From Puccinellia tenuiflora (lineage: Eukaryota > Streptophyta > Magnoliopsida > Poales > Poaceae): a DNA stretch of 64,000 nucleotides. The notes beneath the pieces are model-generated. The model was not told the DNA's origin. It made no database searches and saw only the letters and a program-made list of their open reading frames with translations. Each line of letters opens with the position of its first letter. Positions within the stretch are counted from its first letter, which is position 1. Shown piece by piece: positions 33,049 through 43,070 of this stretch. The translations under genes and the position numbers were made by a program. Location: the NCBI GenBank assembly GCA_012064385.1, contig QRDG01000846.1, positions 310,001 through 374,000 of the forward strand, written 5' to 3'.

Positions 33049-35397
33049 TGTCTATAGTTCATAGCAAGAAAGCAATGAATAACCAAGTTGAATCATTCAA
33101 GCAAAACCTTTCATAAATAGTATGTTAAAGAAATGAAAGCAATGTGATCCACATATTTGATTAATTCACAAAGGTAATAGTTCCATAACAAAAGTGTTTG
33201 AGAATCAAAACAAAGAAGATGCAAGTTTTAGCAAAAAGCTTCAACTTCCAACGGTAAAGTCAATATAAAAATTCATGTTTAATGATCAATGATACCTAGG
33301 GTCAATGCTAGATGTTTGCTTTGGTGGAGATAGAAGGAAGAGGAAAACTGACTCAACATTAAAAGTAAAAGAAAGACCCTTCGCAGAGGGAAGCAGTGAT
33401 TAGTCATGTGCTAGAGCTTTTTATTTTTATGAAACAGAAGTAAAACAATTTTGAGACATGCATGCTTTCGTCAACGACTTCACAACAGAGAAGCTATCTA
33501 GTCCCCCATAACAAGCAAGGCTTTTAGACTTGTGAGAGCAGCTGGTTTTTAGAGGAGCGAGTACGCTCCTCTTTCTCCTTGGTTTCACCACTGTCCAATG
33601 TTTAGAGCTGATTTCTCAGATTTTCATTGCGCGAAGGAGAATGGTGAGTTATATTTTATATTTTTGCTTAAGCTGCTGTCGGGTTGATTCAAGTGAAGAC
33701 GTAATCCATCGATACCGGGTGAAAGGGGGGAAATGACCTTACTCGTCACGAGTTATATCTAGCTCTCCACTGCTCCCTCATGAGCTTAAAAATAGAGGCG
33801 CAAAAAGAGAGTATTTTGAATTTTTAAAGATAGCACATGACAAATTTACTTGGAATGGCAAGAAATACCATGCATAGGTAGATATGGTGGACTCAGCTGG
33901 CAAGATAGTTTGGCTTTGGGATTTGGATGCACGAGTGAACCATACACTCAGTACGAATTTTTGGGCTTAGCAAAGAAGGTATTTGAAGCAAACGTCTAAC
34001 ATTAACTGGTAACAGAGTAACATATATAAGACATAAGTCAATCATAACCATAAAAGCTCCACACCGTCTCCCTTGTTGACCAAACAATTCTTTTGATGGA
34101 AAGATTAGCTTAATGAATTAACAACTACGAAACACCACACAATTTCAAGCTTTTAACAGTATTTCTTTACTAATCAATTCCACTCAAATAACCAGCAAGT
34201 TTAAGCATTCATCTTAATATCTCAAAACAAATGAGAAGTATCAAGTATCCACACAATGATCTACAATACTATGCAGGCTTTCGTTTCATTCCACTATCAC
34301 ATGAATAGCATTTTGTCACTTTGACAATTCAAGGAATTTATCAATAACAACTCTCCAACAAATATAAGTGAAGAACAAGAGAGTTTAACAACAACTACTA
34401 GCAGCTCTAAATAAGATAAAAGCTAAAAGCGAGAGCTTACTAGCAAACAACAGTAGCTAAGAATACTCAACAAAATATAAGCGAAGCACATGAGTATACA
34501 AATGAAAAAGCGGAGCGCGTCTCTCTCCCACACAAACAAAGCAAGGATCCAAAAAGCATATGACCAGAAAACAAACAAACAAAACTGAAAGTAAAAAGAC
34601 GCTCCAAGCATAGCACATAATATGTAAAGTGATAAAAACATAGTTCAACGAAGATGACCTCATGATAGTCGATGAAGAAGGAGGGGATGCCTTGGGCATC
34701 CCCAAGCTTTGATGCTTGATGGTTCTTGATATTCAGAGGGGGTGACATGGGGGCATCCCCAAGCTTGAGCTTTGATCCATCTTCAATTTCTTCATTATCC
34801 TCTCCTTTGGAACTTAAAAACTCCCTTCACACAAAACTTCTCATAAACTGATTAGAGGGTTAGTGCTCATAAATTAAAAGTGCACATGTGTTCAACTCAA
34901 GACAAATTGAAAACAACTTTATTAGGCATTAGCTACTGTTCACTAAGCCTCAATGTGGCACTCCACCTCAAGAGTATCACATTTGACGATAGTAAAGAGG
35001 CGAATACAAAATAAAAGCAGAATCTGTCAAAATCTGAATAGTCTGTAAAGATTGAATTTTTCGAGGCACTTCTGTAGCTCAAATCAGAAAACTCAAAACT
35101 AACGAAAGATAGATAAAAGTATCAGGCTTGCTGTATAAAAATTTAAGAAAAATATATAATTCAGAGATTTTTTGGATTTTCGAACAGTTAAGGACAGAAA
35201 TCTGTTTCTGGACAGCAAAACAACACCTCGCACTTTCAATGCATTAGAGGCTAAACTTGGCACAAAAAACCAAAAGAAAAAGATACAATGAAGTTACTAC
35301 TGAGGCAAAAAATTCAAGACTCAATAAAAGTAAAAAGCAAACTGAAAGTAAAAGATTGGTTGCCTCCCAACAAGCGCTTTTCTTTAACGCCTTTTAG
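33049..35397 (-). other. degenerate interior of the Athila-like element
   Basis: AT-rich, with no recognisable gag/pol motif on either strand. RT and integrase that should lie here are missing or decayed. The word CCCCAAGCTT recurs near 34700-34770, resembling the polypurine tract at 31592. Confidence 0.5.
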
Positions 35398-35800
35398 CTA
35401 GGCGCAATGCCAAATATCAAGTTTTTTCGAAATCCATTGCAACTTTTCCTTCAATAAGCACTTCTTTCTCTTTGAGAGGAAAGGAAAACCCGACCTTAAT
35501 GGGAAAACGAAAGCGCATGCAGCCCTTTTTAACATCAATAAAAGCTCCCACGGAACGAATAAAAGATCTTCCAAGAACAATATTAGCTTGAGCTTTTGAC
35601 TCCAAAACCAAGAAATCAACCAAAGTAGTCTTATTTTTAAAAGTGACAAGGACTTCATTAACTCTTTTATATATTTTTGAAGAGCTACCATCAGAATGAG
35701 AATGACAAAGAGGATAATCAAATAAGTCTCCAAAATTCATAGTATCGAAAACCATTCTAGGCATAGTTGACATCATAGAACCAATATCACAATAAGCAAG
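35398..35800 (-). pseudogene. Athila-type aspartic protease remnant
   Basis: On the minus strand, upstream of the ORF at 35398-35776, the codons read YCDIGSMMSTMPRMVFD, the Athila protease entry with DIG for the DTG/DSG triad. VDFLVLESKAQANIVLGRSF and GAFIDVKKGCMRFRF follow, matching the ILGRPFL...aIDvk.G.irF block of the family. The frame stops before RT. Confidence 0.6.
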
Positions 35801-35839
35801 GAACCTTCTATCATTTATTTCAATAGGAATATAAGGTTC

Positions 35840-36265
35840 CTAATCTCCATCTATTTCAAGAATTTGATAATTTTTAGAATTCTCTTCTATTCCATTTAAA
35901 TTTAGATCACACAAAATATTTTCTATTTTATCCAATCTATCAAGTATTCCATCAGTTTTCTCATTCATGGGAAAAACAACCAAACCATTTATAATTCTAA
36001 GAGATTCCAATTCATCAATTTCAAGAAAGTCTCCTCCAGTAATAATGTCCAAGGCATGCTTACATGCATCGGATAGTCCATAGTAAAAGCATCTCAGTAA
36101 AACACACATAGCAAGTATGGGTTGGATCTTTTGATGTAATTCTAAAATTCTATCCCAAGCATTTTTAAAACTTTCTCCACCCTTTTGTTTGAAGGTGAAG
36201 AATTCGGCCAAGAGAGTCATATCAAGAGTGGTAAAGCTAGACATTATGATAAAGCAAAATAACAA
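35840..36265 (-). pseudogene. Athila-like gag remnant
   Basis: A 141-codon minus frame with FKQKGGESFKNAWDRILELH, LLRCFYYGLSDACKHALD and ITGGDFLEI. It fits the gag block 'eSl.eAW.RfkeL...fYnGL......iDaaaGG.f' of Athila-type elements. It ends in a helical region (DRLDKIENI). Most of the normal gag length is absent on both sides. Confidence 0.6.
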
Positions 36266-36409
36266 GACAGGAATAAAGACTACACTAATTTTTTTTGGGT
36301 TTTAAAATTTTGCAACAAGAAAAATAAGCTAACGAGAAATAAAACAAGCAAGACAAAAACAAAGTAAAGTGATTGAGAGTATGAGACCCCCCTTGCTGTA
36401 GCTCCAAGA

Positions 36410-36427
36410 TCCCCGGCAACGGCGCCA
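36410..36427 (-). promoter_or_regulatory. PBS of the Athila-like element (tRNA-Asp)
   Basis: TGGCGCCGTTGCCGGGGA on the minus strand, complementary to the 3' end of plant tRNA-Asp(GTC). It lies 10 bases inside the 5' LTR end. Confidence 0.85.
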
Positions 36428-36437
36428 GAAAAGAGCT

Positions 36438-37986
36438 TGATTACTACTGATGAAGAGTTGGGTGGTGCCCCAAGCGAAGGCGGAGATGTAGCAAGCAGCA
36501 GTTTTCCCTCGATAATGAACCAAGGTTTATCGAACCAGTAGGACCTTAAAATAAACAACAAAGTGAATGTTGAAGATCTTTGGCGCTTAATCTTCAACAG
36601 ACGTGGACCTGCAGACACTCAACCAAAATACTTTGCCCCCAACAGCGGAAAGGTTGTCAATCTTTCTGGTCTCGCAGAAAACAAAGCGGTTAATTGTATA
36701 GTGAAATAGATGAAATATGAAAATGGACCAGTGGAGTAATGATGATGAAAAGTGATGAATAAAGGTTTCAATCAATGTAAAAATATGGACCGGGGGCCAT
36801 GGGTTCACTGGTGGAGTCTCTCAAGTAAATAGAACAATCATATGATGGGTAAACAAATTACAGCTGGGCAATTGACAAGATTATAATACAAACTTAATCT
36901 AGCTATGACAAAGAGAACATGATAATATTTAAGTAGGCATCACGACAATGAACAAAGACCGTTGAGTCCAACTGCATCTTTGTCTAAAGTCTCCACCGTG
37001 GGATCGCTATCCAGCCTGTCACCCATCGGTATTAAGTTGCAAGCAACAGACATTTGCATTAAGTAAAGCGCATGAAGTAAGCAATACTAATATCAAAAGA
37101 GACATTAACACCGCTGTTTTACCCTTAGTAGCAACAGCACACCCTCGCCCTTAGACGTTTCTGTCACTCGTGCCCAGGAACAAATGGGGGCATGAGCCCA
37201 CTATCTAGCATAAATACTCTCTCTTGGAGATACACACAATCACTTGGCCAAAGTAACTACGCACATCGGAGAGCATGCAAGAACATAAATAAACATATAA
37301 GAATCATGCACAATCTGATCATAACTTTATAATCCATCGGATCCCAGCAAACACATCACATAGCATTACAATAATCGATCTTGATCTTGTTAGGCAGCTC
37401 ACAAGATCATAAGACATGAAGCAGAAGAGAGAGAGACAACCATCTAGCTACTGCCATGGACCCATGGTCCAAGGTAGGACTACTCACAAATCATCCCGGA
37501 GGAAGGCATGGTGATGCAGAGCCCTACGAGATTGATCTCCCCTCCGGCAGAGTGCCGGGATCTGCTTCAGAATCACCCCTAAACTAGGGTTTGAGATGAC
37601 GGTGCGTCGGGATGACTTCTCTGGAAAATAATGGCCGCCCCGTCATTTTTAGGGTCCAGAGGGCAGGGGCGGGCCCCACCCATGGGTCCTAGGGGGTCGC
37701 GGCCACCACCCGCCTATGGCTCCTGGGTGGCCCCCAGGCTGCCCTTTGGTCCTCTGGTTCCTTCTGTCGCATAAAAAATCTCCGTAAATTTTCAGCGCAA
37801 TCCGATGATATTTCCTGTGGTGGACTTTCTGAAATACAAAAACAGGAAACTGGCACTAGGCACCTTGTCAATAGGTTAGTCCAACAAAATGCATAAAAAT
37901 GATTAATATGATAATAGAAACATGTGACAACATCACAAAACTAGCATGGATCAATCAAAAATTATAGATACGTTTGACACGTATCA
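36438..37986 (-). repeat. 5' LTR of the Athila-like element
   Basis: 1549 bp, starts TGATTACTACTGATG (plus strand) and ends GACACGTATCA; uninterrupted copy of the left LTR. Confidence 0.85.
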
Positions 37987-38465
37987 TTAAGCGAGTACGT
38001 CTCATTGGAGGGGTGTGAGCTCGCCACTAAGGCCTGCTCAAGATGCCACAAAAGGCCTCACACTATTCTCCGATGAACCGCACCCAGGGGTTTGGTTCAC
38101 CTTCCACTATCGGAATCCTTCAAGGAGGAATCCGGAGCCTTTACAACGTTCTTGGGGCACACACCCACAACTTAATCGGGGGCTTCCAAATCAACAAATC
38201 TGTCACAATTACAACAAGTAGTAAGCAAGAGAATCTAGGGTAACACAATGCTAACCCTAGAAACGAAATCCCTCAAGTGAATGAGGGGGAAATGAAGAAC
38301 GGCTTGGTGAAGATGTAGATCCGGGCCTTCTCCTTCAATCCTCCAAAGATCAACGAGTTTGGATGGAGGAATTGGGAGATTTAGTTGATTTTAGCTCTTT
38401 GAAATTAGGGTTCATAAATGCTGGTAGAGCTGACTGGCTGGAGGTAGGTGGAGGGTTATTTATAC
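37987..38465 (-). repeat. Copia 5' LTR, part 2
   Basis: Matches the left LTR from TTAAGGGAGTATGTCTC (11837) to the TATA region (12311). Ends TATAC, where the next element is inserted. Confidence 0.85.
38457..38464 (-). promoter_or_regulatory. TATA box of the Copia 5' LTR, cut off from its upstream array
   Basis: TATAAATA on the minus strand. In the intact left LTR the palindrome array begins about 40 bases upstream; here a 3.9-kb insertion lies between. Confidence 0.6.
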
Positions 38466-38929
38466 TGTCGTGGATATGGGACACGGGTACCCGTAAGGAG
38501 TACTAATGAGGCCCATCAGGAGGAAGCCCAGCAAGCCGACTCCAGTCATAATAGGAAAATGACTCACCTTTCCAACTTGTAATAGATTAGCCGAGTCCTA
38601 AGAGGACTCTACTTGTAACTCGGCCCTCCACCTTTATAAGGAGGAGCCGGGAGCACCAAGAGGAACAAGCCTGGAAAGACCCAACACAACCAAGCCAGAT
38701 GGGACAGAGCCCGATCTACACAATAGAGGAGCCGCCTCATCGGCGACTTCCACCATGAGAGGAATACAACCTAGCCACAAACAGCATGTAGGGATATTAC
38801 CGGATGATATTTCCCGGGTCCCGAAGCTGTATAAATCCTTTCTCCCGTGTCGTTCGTCCATTAACCCACATCGACGATGCCCACACGTACGTAGTCCCGT
38901 ATTCTCACTGTTGATCTAAACCATCGACA
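38466..38929 (+). repeat. 5' LTR of the LARD-like element
   Basis: 464 bp, TG...CA; near-identical to 41940-42403. Confidence 0.92.
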
Positions 38930-38930
38930 T

Positions 38931-38948
38931 TGGCGCCCACCGTGGGGC
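38931..38948 (+). promoter_or_regulatory. PBS of the LARD-like element (tRNA-Lys)
   Basis: TGGCGCCCACCGTGGGGC, exactly complementary to the 3' end plus CCA of the tRNA-Lys(CTT) gene at 7662-7734. Confidence 0.92.
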
Positions 38949-40240
38949 TAAGTGCGCGTGGATTCACAATTCGATGGGTCGAATCTTCATCAAACGACGG
39001 CGACGAGTTCATCACCATATTGGTCAAGCGACTCGGACGCATCAAGTTCTTCTTCAACACGGACGTGGGGGCTCAACATCATCACTGCCCTCGCGTGCAT
39101 TTATTTAATGTACAAGATCGGAGATCAAGAACAATCAGATCAGCTATCGCAGCTTCGTCATCAACTAAAGTGCCGTGCGTCCGGCTTCCGTCTAGCTTTC
39201 GAGTTGGATTGTAGATGGACCAGGAGTTTCAATACGTTACAGGGTGGAGTCGACCGGATCGCTAACGTCCCGCACATGGAAAGTCGCCGAGTCCGACAGG
39301 AGTTTGGATTCTGAAAGCCGGCCGACTCACCACAAAAAGATACCTGTGGACTGCCCCAGATTTCAACTACGGATCAAGTCCCGAGAAACCATCATCAAGG
39401 CAAGCAGCAGAACATGATGGATCAACCGTCTCCAACTAGTACTACCTCTTTGACTCAAGTACGGATCGAGGAAGTTATCCAAGGATCAGACATCAGAGAA
39501 GAAAAAAAAAATGGTTCAAGGAGCGATCACGTGAAGGCCAGCTCCAACTATACGTGGTTCAGATTTCAAGCAAGGAAAAAAGGAAAGAATACGATGCACC
39601 ATTCAGCAACTGGATCGAGTCCCAAGAAAAAATCAGATATTGCTGCCCTGTTACGTGACCACGCAAGCAGCTCACGTAAGAAAGAAGAAAAAAAGCAAAG
39701 AAGAAATACAAACCGGGTACTACCAGCACTCGTATGAGTCAAAGAAAAAAGAGGAAGCAATCAAAGGAGCTAGCTTACCATTGTCTGGATTACACGTAAA
39801 AAAAAAGGAGCAAGGCAGATCACATACATATCAACGTCACGAAAGAAGAAAAGCCGGGTCAAGAGGACTCGGACCGTAAGGTGAGCCGGCAACCGGGTCT
39901 AGTGGACTCGGACGACTTCGACGATGATAGTCCGTCGACTCGCAAGCATCATCGGCTACAGAAAATAACCAGCTAAGTCGACTTTTTATTTAAAATTTCA
40001 TATTTTATTTATTCAGTTAAATTATATAAAGTCAGCCCCCTTCGAGTTAATTCCGGGAGCTACATATCCGGTTTATGAAGAAATTGCAGAGATAATCCAG
40101 AAGATTACAAAGTAAGTTTTAAATAATGCAAGGGGGCTAGTATAAGTTGAGTACAATTATTATTTCAGAAAATTCTAGGTGGCATATCAATTCGATCCTT
40201 GGAGGCTTAATTATAGTCAAATCTCAAAATTGGGTTCTTT
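38949..40240 (+). other. interior of the LARD-like element, first part
   Basis: No retroelement protein motif found. Lysine-rich frames near 39414-39737 reflect purine-rich AGAAGAAAAAA tracts. A motif GTCAAGAGGACTCGGAC / GGTCTAGTGGACTCGGAC recurs near 39855-39915. Confidence 0.5.
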
Positions 40241-40515
40241 AAAAACCCGCCATGGATTTCTAAAAAAGTTGAGCTTTCAAATAGCTCGCACCAGATTTAT
40301 TTAAAGTCGGGCTATCATTTGCTCGCAATGAATTTCTCAAAGACGAGCTATCAATTGCTCGCAACGGATTTTTCAAAGTCGAGCTATCTATTGCTTGCAA
40401 CAGATTTCTTAAAAGTCGAGCCATCTATTGCTCGCAATGGATTTATCAAAGTCGAGCTATCTAATGCTCGCAATGGATTTCTTTAAGTCGAGCTCTTTAT
40501 AGCTTGCATTGGATT
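40241..40515 (+). repeat. diverged tandem repeat, about 35-40 bp, TCGAGCTATC-TGCTCGCAA type
   Basis: About seven copies of 'AAGTCGAGCTATCTATTGCTCGCAATGGATTT'-like units (broken here into AAGTCGAGCTATC and TTGCTCGCAATGGATTT) with substitutions. Confidence 0.7.
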
Positions 40516-40590
40516 TATTGGAAAGATTTAGTTACACCCACAAAGGGATTTCTAAAAATATCAATGTCTCTATACTCCAGCTTATATATC

Positions 40591-40720
40591 ACCAACGAGC
40601 CCAGAGAGCTCCGCAACACCAACGAGCCCAGAGAGCTCCGCAACACCAACGAGCCCAGAGAGCTCCGCAATACCAACGAGCCCAGAGAGCTCCGCAATAC
40701 CAACGAGCCCAGAGAGCTCT
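40591..40720 (+). repeat. 27-bp tandem repeat, five copies
   Basis: Unit starts ACCAACGAGCCCAGAGAGCT and continues CCGCAAC; starts at 40591, 40618, 40645, 40672 and 40699 (last partial). Copies are almost identical, so recently amplified. Confidence 0.95.
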
Positions 40721-41056
40721 AATTATTATGATCAAGGGGATAAAGCCGGCTTCTCTACAGTAAGAGTTTTGCCGAGACACCCAGTAAGTGCGTCTTTATT
40801 AACTTTGATCATTAGGTCCTTGAGGGCTTGTCTTTCAGGAAAAAGCCAAGTTCTAGACTCATTGACCTGGCTCAGATGCCAACTTATCTTTAGTTTTATC
40901 TGGTAAGTCAGATGCAACCTGTACAACAAACTGGCTGCTAATTAGCAAAGACCGGGCAGGGCCTACTTATTCATCAGTATAAAACTAAGAAGGGTTATAA
41001 GAACCAAATCAGCTCAAGCATCAATCAAGTTCAAAAAAATTTAAGCTCCGAGTTGC

Positions 41057-41432
41057 TGCAGGCAAACAACCCAGCACTTGGGGGCTACATGTTATCAGGT
41101 TTTCAGTTTAAGTCAAAGGGAATACAGAGTTGGAAGCTCCAAGTTGTCGCAGGCCAACAACTCGGCGCTTGGGGGCTACTCACGGATCAGGTTTTTCTAC
41201 AAGTTAAATAACAATCAAGTTTTAAAAGTTTTTATCTCCAAATTGTCGTAGGTTAACAACCCGGCACTCGGGGGCTACATCATCTGAAAGTCATGAGTTA
41301 TACATCAAGGAGTCCCGAGTCGTCGCAGGCAAACAACCCGGCACTCGGGGGCTACATCATGTGAAGTTATGAGTCATCAATACAAGCTCCAAGCCATCAC
41401 AAGTTAACAACTCGACGCTTGGGGGCTATACA
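41057..41432 (+). repeat. five dispersed modules ending in a polypurine-tract-like GGGGGCTA
   Basis: Each module reads about CAAACAACCCGGCACTCGGG followed by GGCTACAT, preceded by a GCTCCAAGT-CGTCGCAGG segment. Copies end near 41090, 41180, 41276, 41356 and 41429. The end of the interior (41923-41939, AAAGCTTGGCGGCTAC) is a variant of the same module and sits directly before the 3' LTR, where the functional tract belongs. Confidence 0.8.
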
Positions 41433-41513
41433 TATACCAGTGTAAACAAGCTCGAGCAAAGTCATACAACTCGTCAAAAGGACTCGGAGAAAATTTCCGA
41501 CTCACTTCAAAAC

Positions 41514-41702
41514 AAGTCGGCCAGAGAAGCCGGCATTAACAAGTCGGCAGGAGAAGCCGGCATTAACAAGTCGGCAGGAGAAGCCGGCATTGACAAGTCG
41601 GCAAGCGAAGCCGGCATCGACGACTCGGCAAGCGAAGCCGGCATCGACGACTCGGCAAGCGAAGCCGGCATCGACGACTCGGCAACGCCTACATCGACAA
41701 CT
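41514..41702 (+). repeat. 27-bp tandem repeat, seven copies, with degenerate tail
   Basis: Unit starts AAGTCGGCAGGAGAAGCCGG and continues CATTAAC; starts every 27 bp from 41514. After 41700 it decays into shorter ACATCGACAACTCGGCAA words to about 41860. Confidence 0.92.
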
Positions 41703-41939
41703 CGGGAAAATCTACAACGACAACCCGGCAACATCTACATCGACAACCCGGCAAAGTCTACATCGACAACTCGGCAAATGCTGAAGCCGGGTTCCGCGAC
41801 ATCATCGACATCTACAACTCGGCAAAGTGCTACATCAACAAGCCGACAAAGAACCCGGCACGGCCTCTGTGTCCCATTTCTTCAACAAATCAAGACCTTC
41901 CGCATGACTCTACAAGTCACCCGAAAGCTTGGCGGCTAC

Positions 41940-42403
41940 TGTCGTGGATATGGGACACGGGTACCCGTAAGGAGTACTAACAAGGCCCATCAGGAGGAAG
42001 CCCAGCAAGCCGACTCCAGTCATAATAGGAAAAGGACTCACCTTTCCAACTTGTAATAGATTAGCCGAGTCCTAAGAGGACTCTACTTGTAACTCGGCCC
42101 TCCACCTTTATAAGGAGGAGTCGGGAGCACCAAGAGGAACAAGCCTGGACAGACCCAACACAACCAAGCCAGATGGGACAGAGCCCGATCTACACAATAG
42201 AGGAGCCGCCTCATCGGCGACTTCCACCATGAGAGGAATACAACCTAGCCACAAACAGCATGTAGGGATATTACCGGATGATATTTCCCGGGTCCCGAAG
42301 CTGTATAAATCCTTTCTCCCGTGTCGTTCGTCCATTAACCCACATCGACGATGCCCACGCGTACGTAGTCCCGTATTCTCACTATTGATCTAAACCATCG
42401 ACA
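41940..42403 (+). repeat. 3' LTR of the LARD-like element
   Basis: 464 bp; preceded by the GGCGGCTAC tract and followed by the TATAC duplication. Confidence 0.92.
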
Positions 42404-42408
42404 TATAC

Positions 42409-43065
42409 CCCTCTGAAAAATCAGCCCGTTGGACTTCACTTGGACCGGAGACTCCGGTGTAAGAGGGCCAGAGACTCCGGTGTAAACCGGAGACTCCGCC
42501 CAACTCCGGAACCTTTGAGTCTCCTGGCCAGACCGGAGACTCCGGTGTAAACCGGAGACTCCGCCCAACTCCGAAACCTTTGAGTCTCCTGTCCAGACTG
42601 GAGATTCCAGTCTCCTTGGGGGCGGAGACTCCGGCCGGACCGGAGACTCCGGGGTCCTTCCGGTATACCTCCTGTGGCCTATACAGTACCGCACCACACT
42701 TGTGTCTTCACGGGCTCGATGCAGACAGACCGGAGACTCCGGGGTCCAGAGGCCGGAGACTCCGGCCACCCCGGAAACTCCGGGCACCATCCGGGGTGCC
42801 TCCGGTGAACCATCCAGTACCGCACCACACATTGGCACATGGCAGGAAAATCCAGGGACCGGAGACTCCGGCCCAGGTAGGCCGGAGACTCCGGCTTGAG
42901 ATTGCCCTGCAATAAGAGAACTCTGCCAAAACTTCCTTTTTGGTGGTTGATGCTCAGGGTAAAAATTATGTCTATAATCCTGCAGCACTTAGCATCACAT
43001 TAGATAATCACTAGTGTTGTTAACTAACACACAAAACCAACTAGGGTTTAGAAAATGCTCTTTCA
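42409..43065 (-). repeat. Copia 5' LTR, part 3 (U3 with palindrome array)
   Basis: Continues the left-LTR homology from CCCCTCTGAAAAATC to TGCTCTTTCA. It carries its own array of CCGGAGACTCCGG copies at about 42445-42900, with one more copy pair near 42860-42895 than the left LTR. CAGAA target duplication follows. Confidence 0.87.
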
Positions 43066-43070
43066 CAGAA

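Larger units (their letters stand above)
26175..37986 (-). mobile_element. Athila-like Gypsy retrotransposon, RT-less, itself carrying two solo LTRs
   Basis: The LTRs are 26175-27418 + 31279-31591 (left, 3') and 36438-37986 (right, 5'), about 1.55 kb each, ending TGATACGTGTCAAAC in minus sense. A tRNA-Asp type PBS is at 36410-36427 and a polypurine tract GCTTGGGGATGC abuts the left LTR. The interior (31592-36437) has gag-like and protease-like remnants but no RT or integrase. The LTRs differ by many substitutions and by two indels of about 40-50 bp, so the insertion is fairly old. A perfect 5-bp target duplication is not seen (GTTAG left, TTAAG right). Confidence 0.8.
38466..42403 (+). mobile_element. 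3.9-kb non-coding LTR element (LARD-like), TATAC target duplication
   Basis: Two 464-bp LTRs (38466-38929 and 41940-42403; TGTCGTGGATATGGGAC ... CCATCGACA) with about eight differences by eye. The target duplication is TATAC (38461-38465 and 42404-42408). A tRNA-Lys PBS follows the left LTR on the plus strand. The 3-kb interior has no gag, protease, RT or integrase motif in any frame but several repeat arrays. It must depend on another element's proteins; the shared tRNA-Lys primer and GGGGGCTA tract point to a Tat-lineage Gypsy partner. Confidence 0.88.
11581..43065 (-). mobile_element. SIRE/Maximus-like Copia retrotransposon, host of a multi-level nest
   Basis: Left LTR 11581-12929 and right LTR (25922-26174 + 37987-38465 + 42409-43065) share ends TGAAAGGATCG and TGCTCTTTCA. 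The 5-bp target duplication CAGAA flanks the whole (11576-11580 and 43066-43070). On the minus strand the order is 5' LTR, tRNA-Met PBS, gag, protease, integrase, RT, RNase H, an extra 3' ORF, polypurine tract, 3' LTR. This order, the extra ORF after pol and an own length near 12 kb fit the SIRE lineage (Maximus in Triticeae). Insertions at 16468-20211, 26175-37986 and 38466-42403 account for the rest of the 31.5-kb span. All coding parts are broken. Confidence 0.88.

Noticed and set aside
32428..33064. Repetitive ORFs on both strands (GEPRQGPGSPSL-type and LGEPGPWRGSPG-type)
   Set aside because: Produced by the 35-bp tandem array, which keeps several frames open.
26175..37986. Perfect target duplication for the Athila-like element
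   Set aside because: Flanks read GTTAG and TTAAG; the similarity is partial and is not claimed as a duplication.
38931..38948. Partial tRNA-Lys sequence
   Set aside because: Only the 18-nt primer binding site; no rest of a tRNA. The same holds for 63519-63536.
40504..40763. Repeat protein ORFs (NEPRELRNT units)
   Set aside because: Translation of the 27-bp array; no start context and both strands open.
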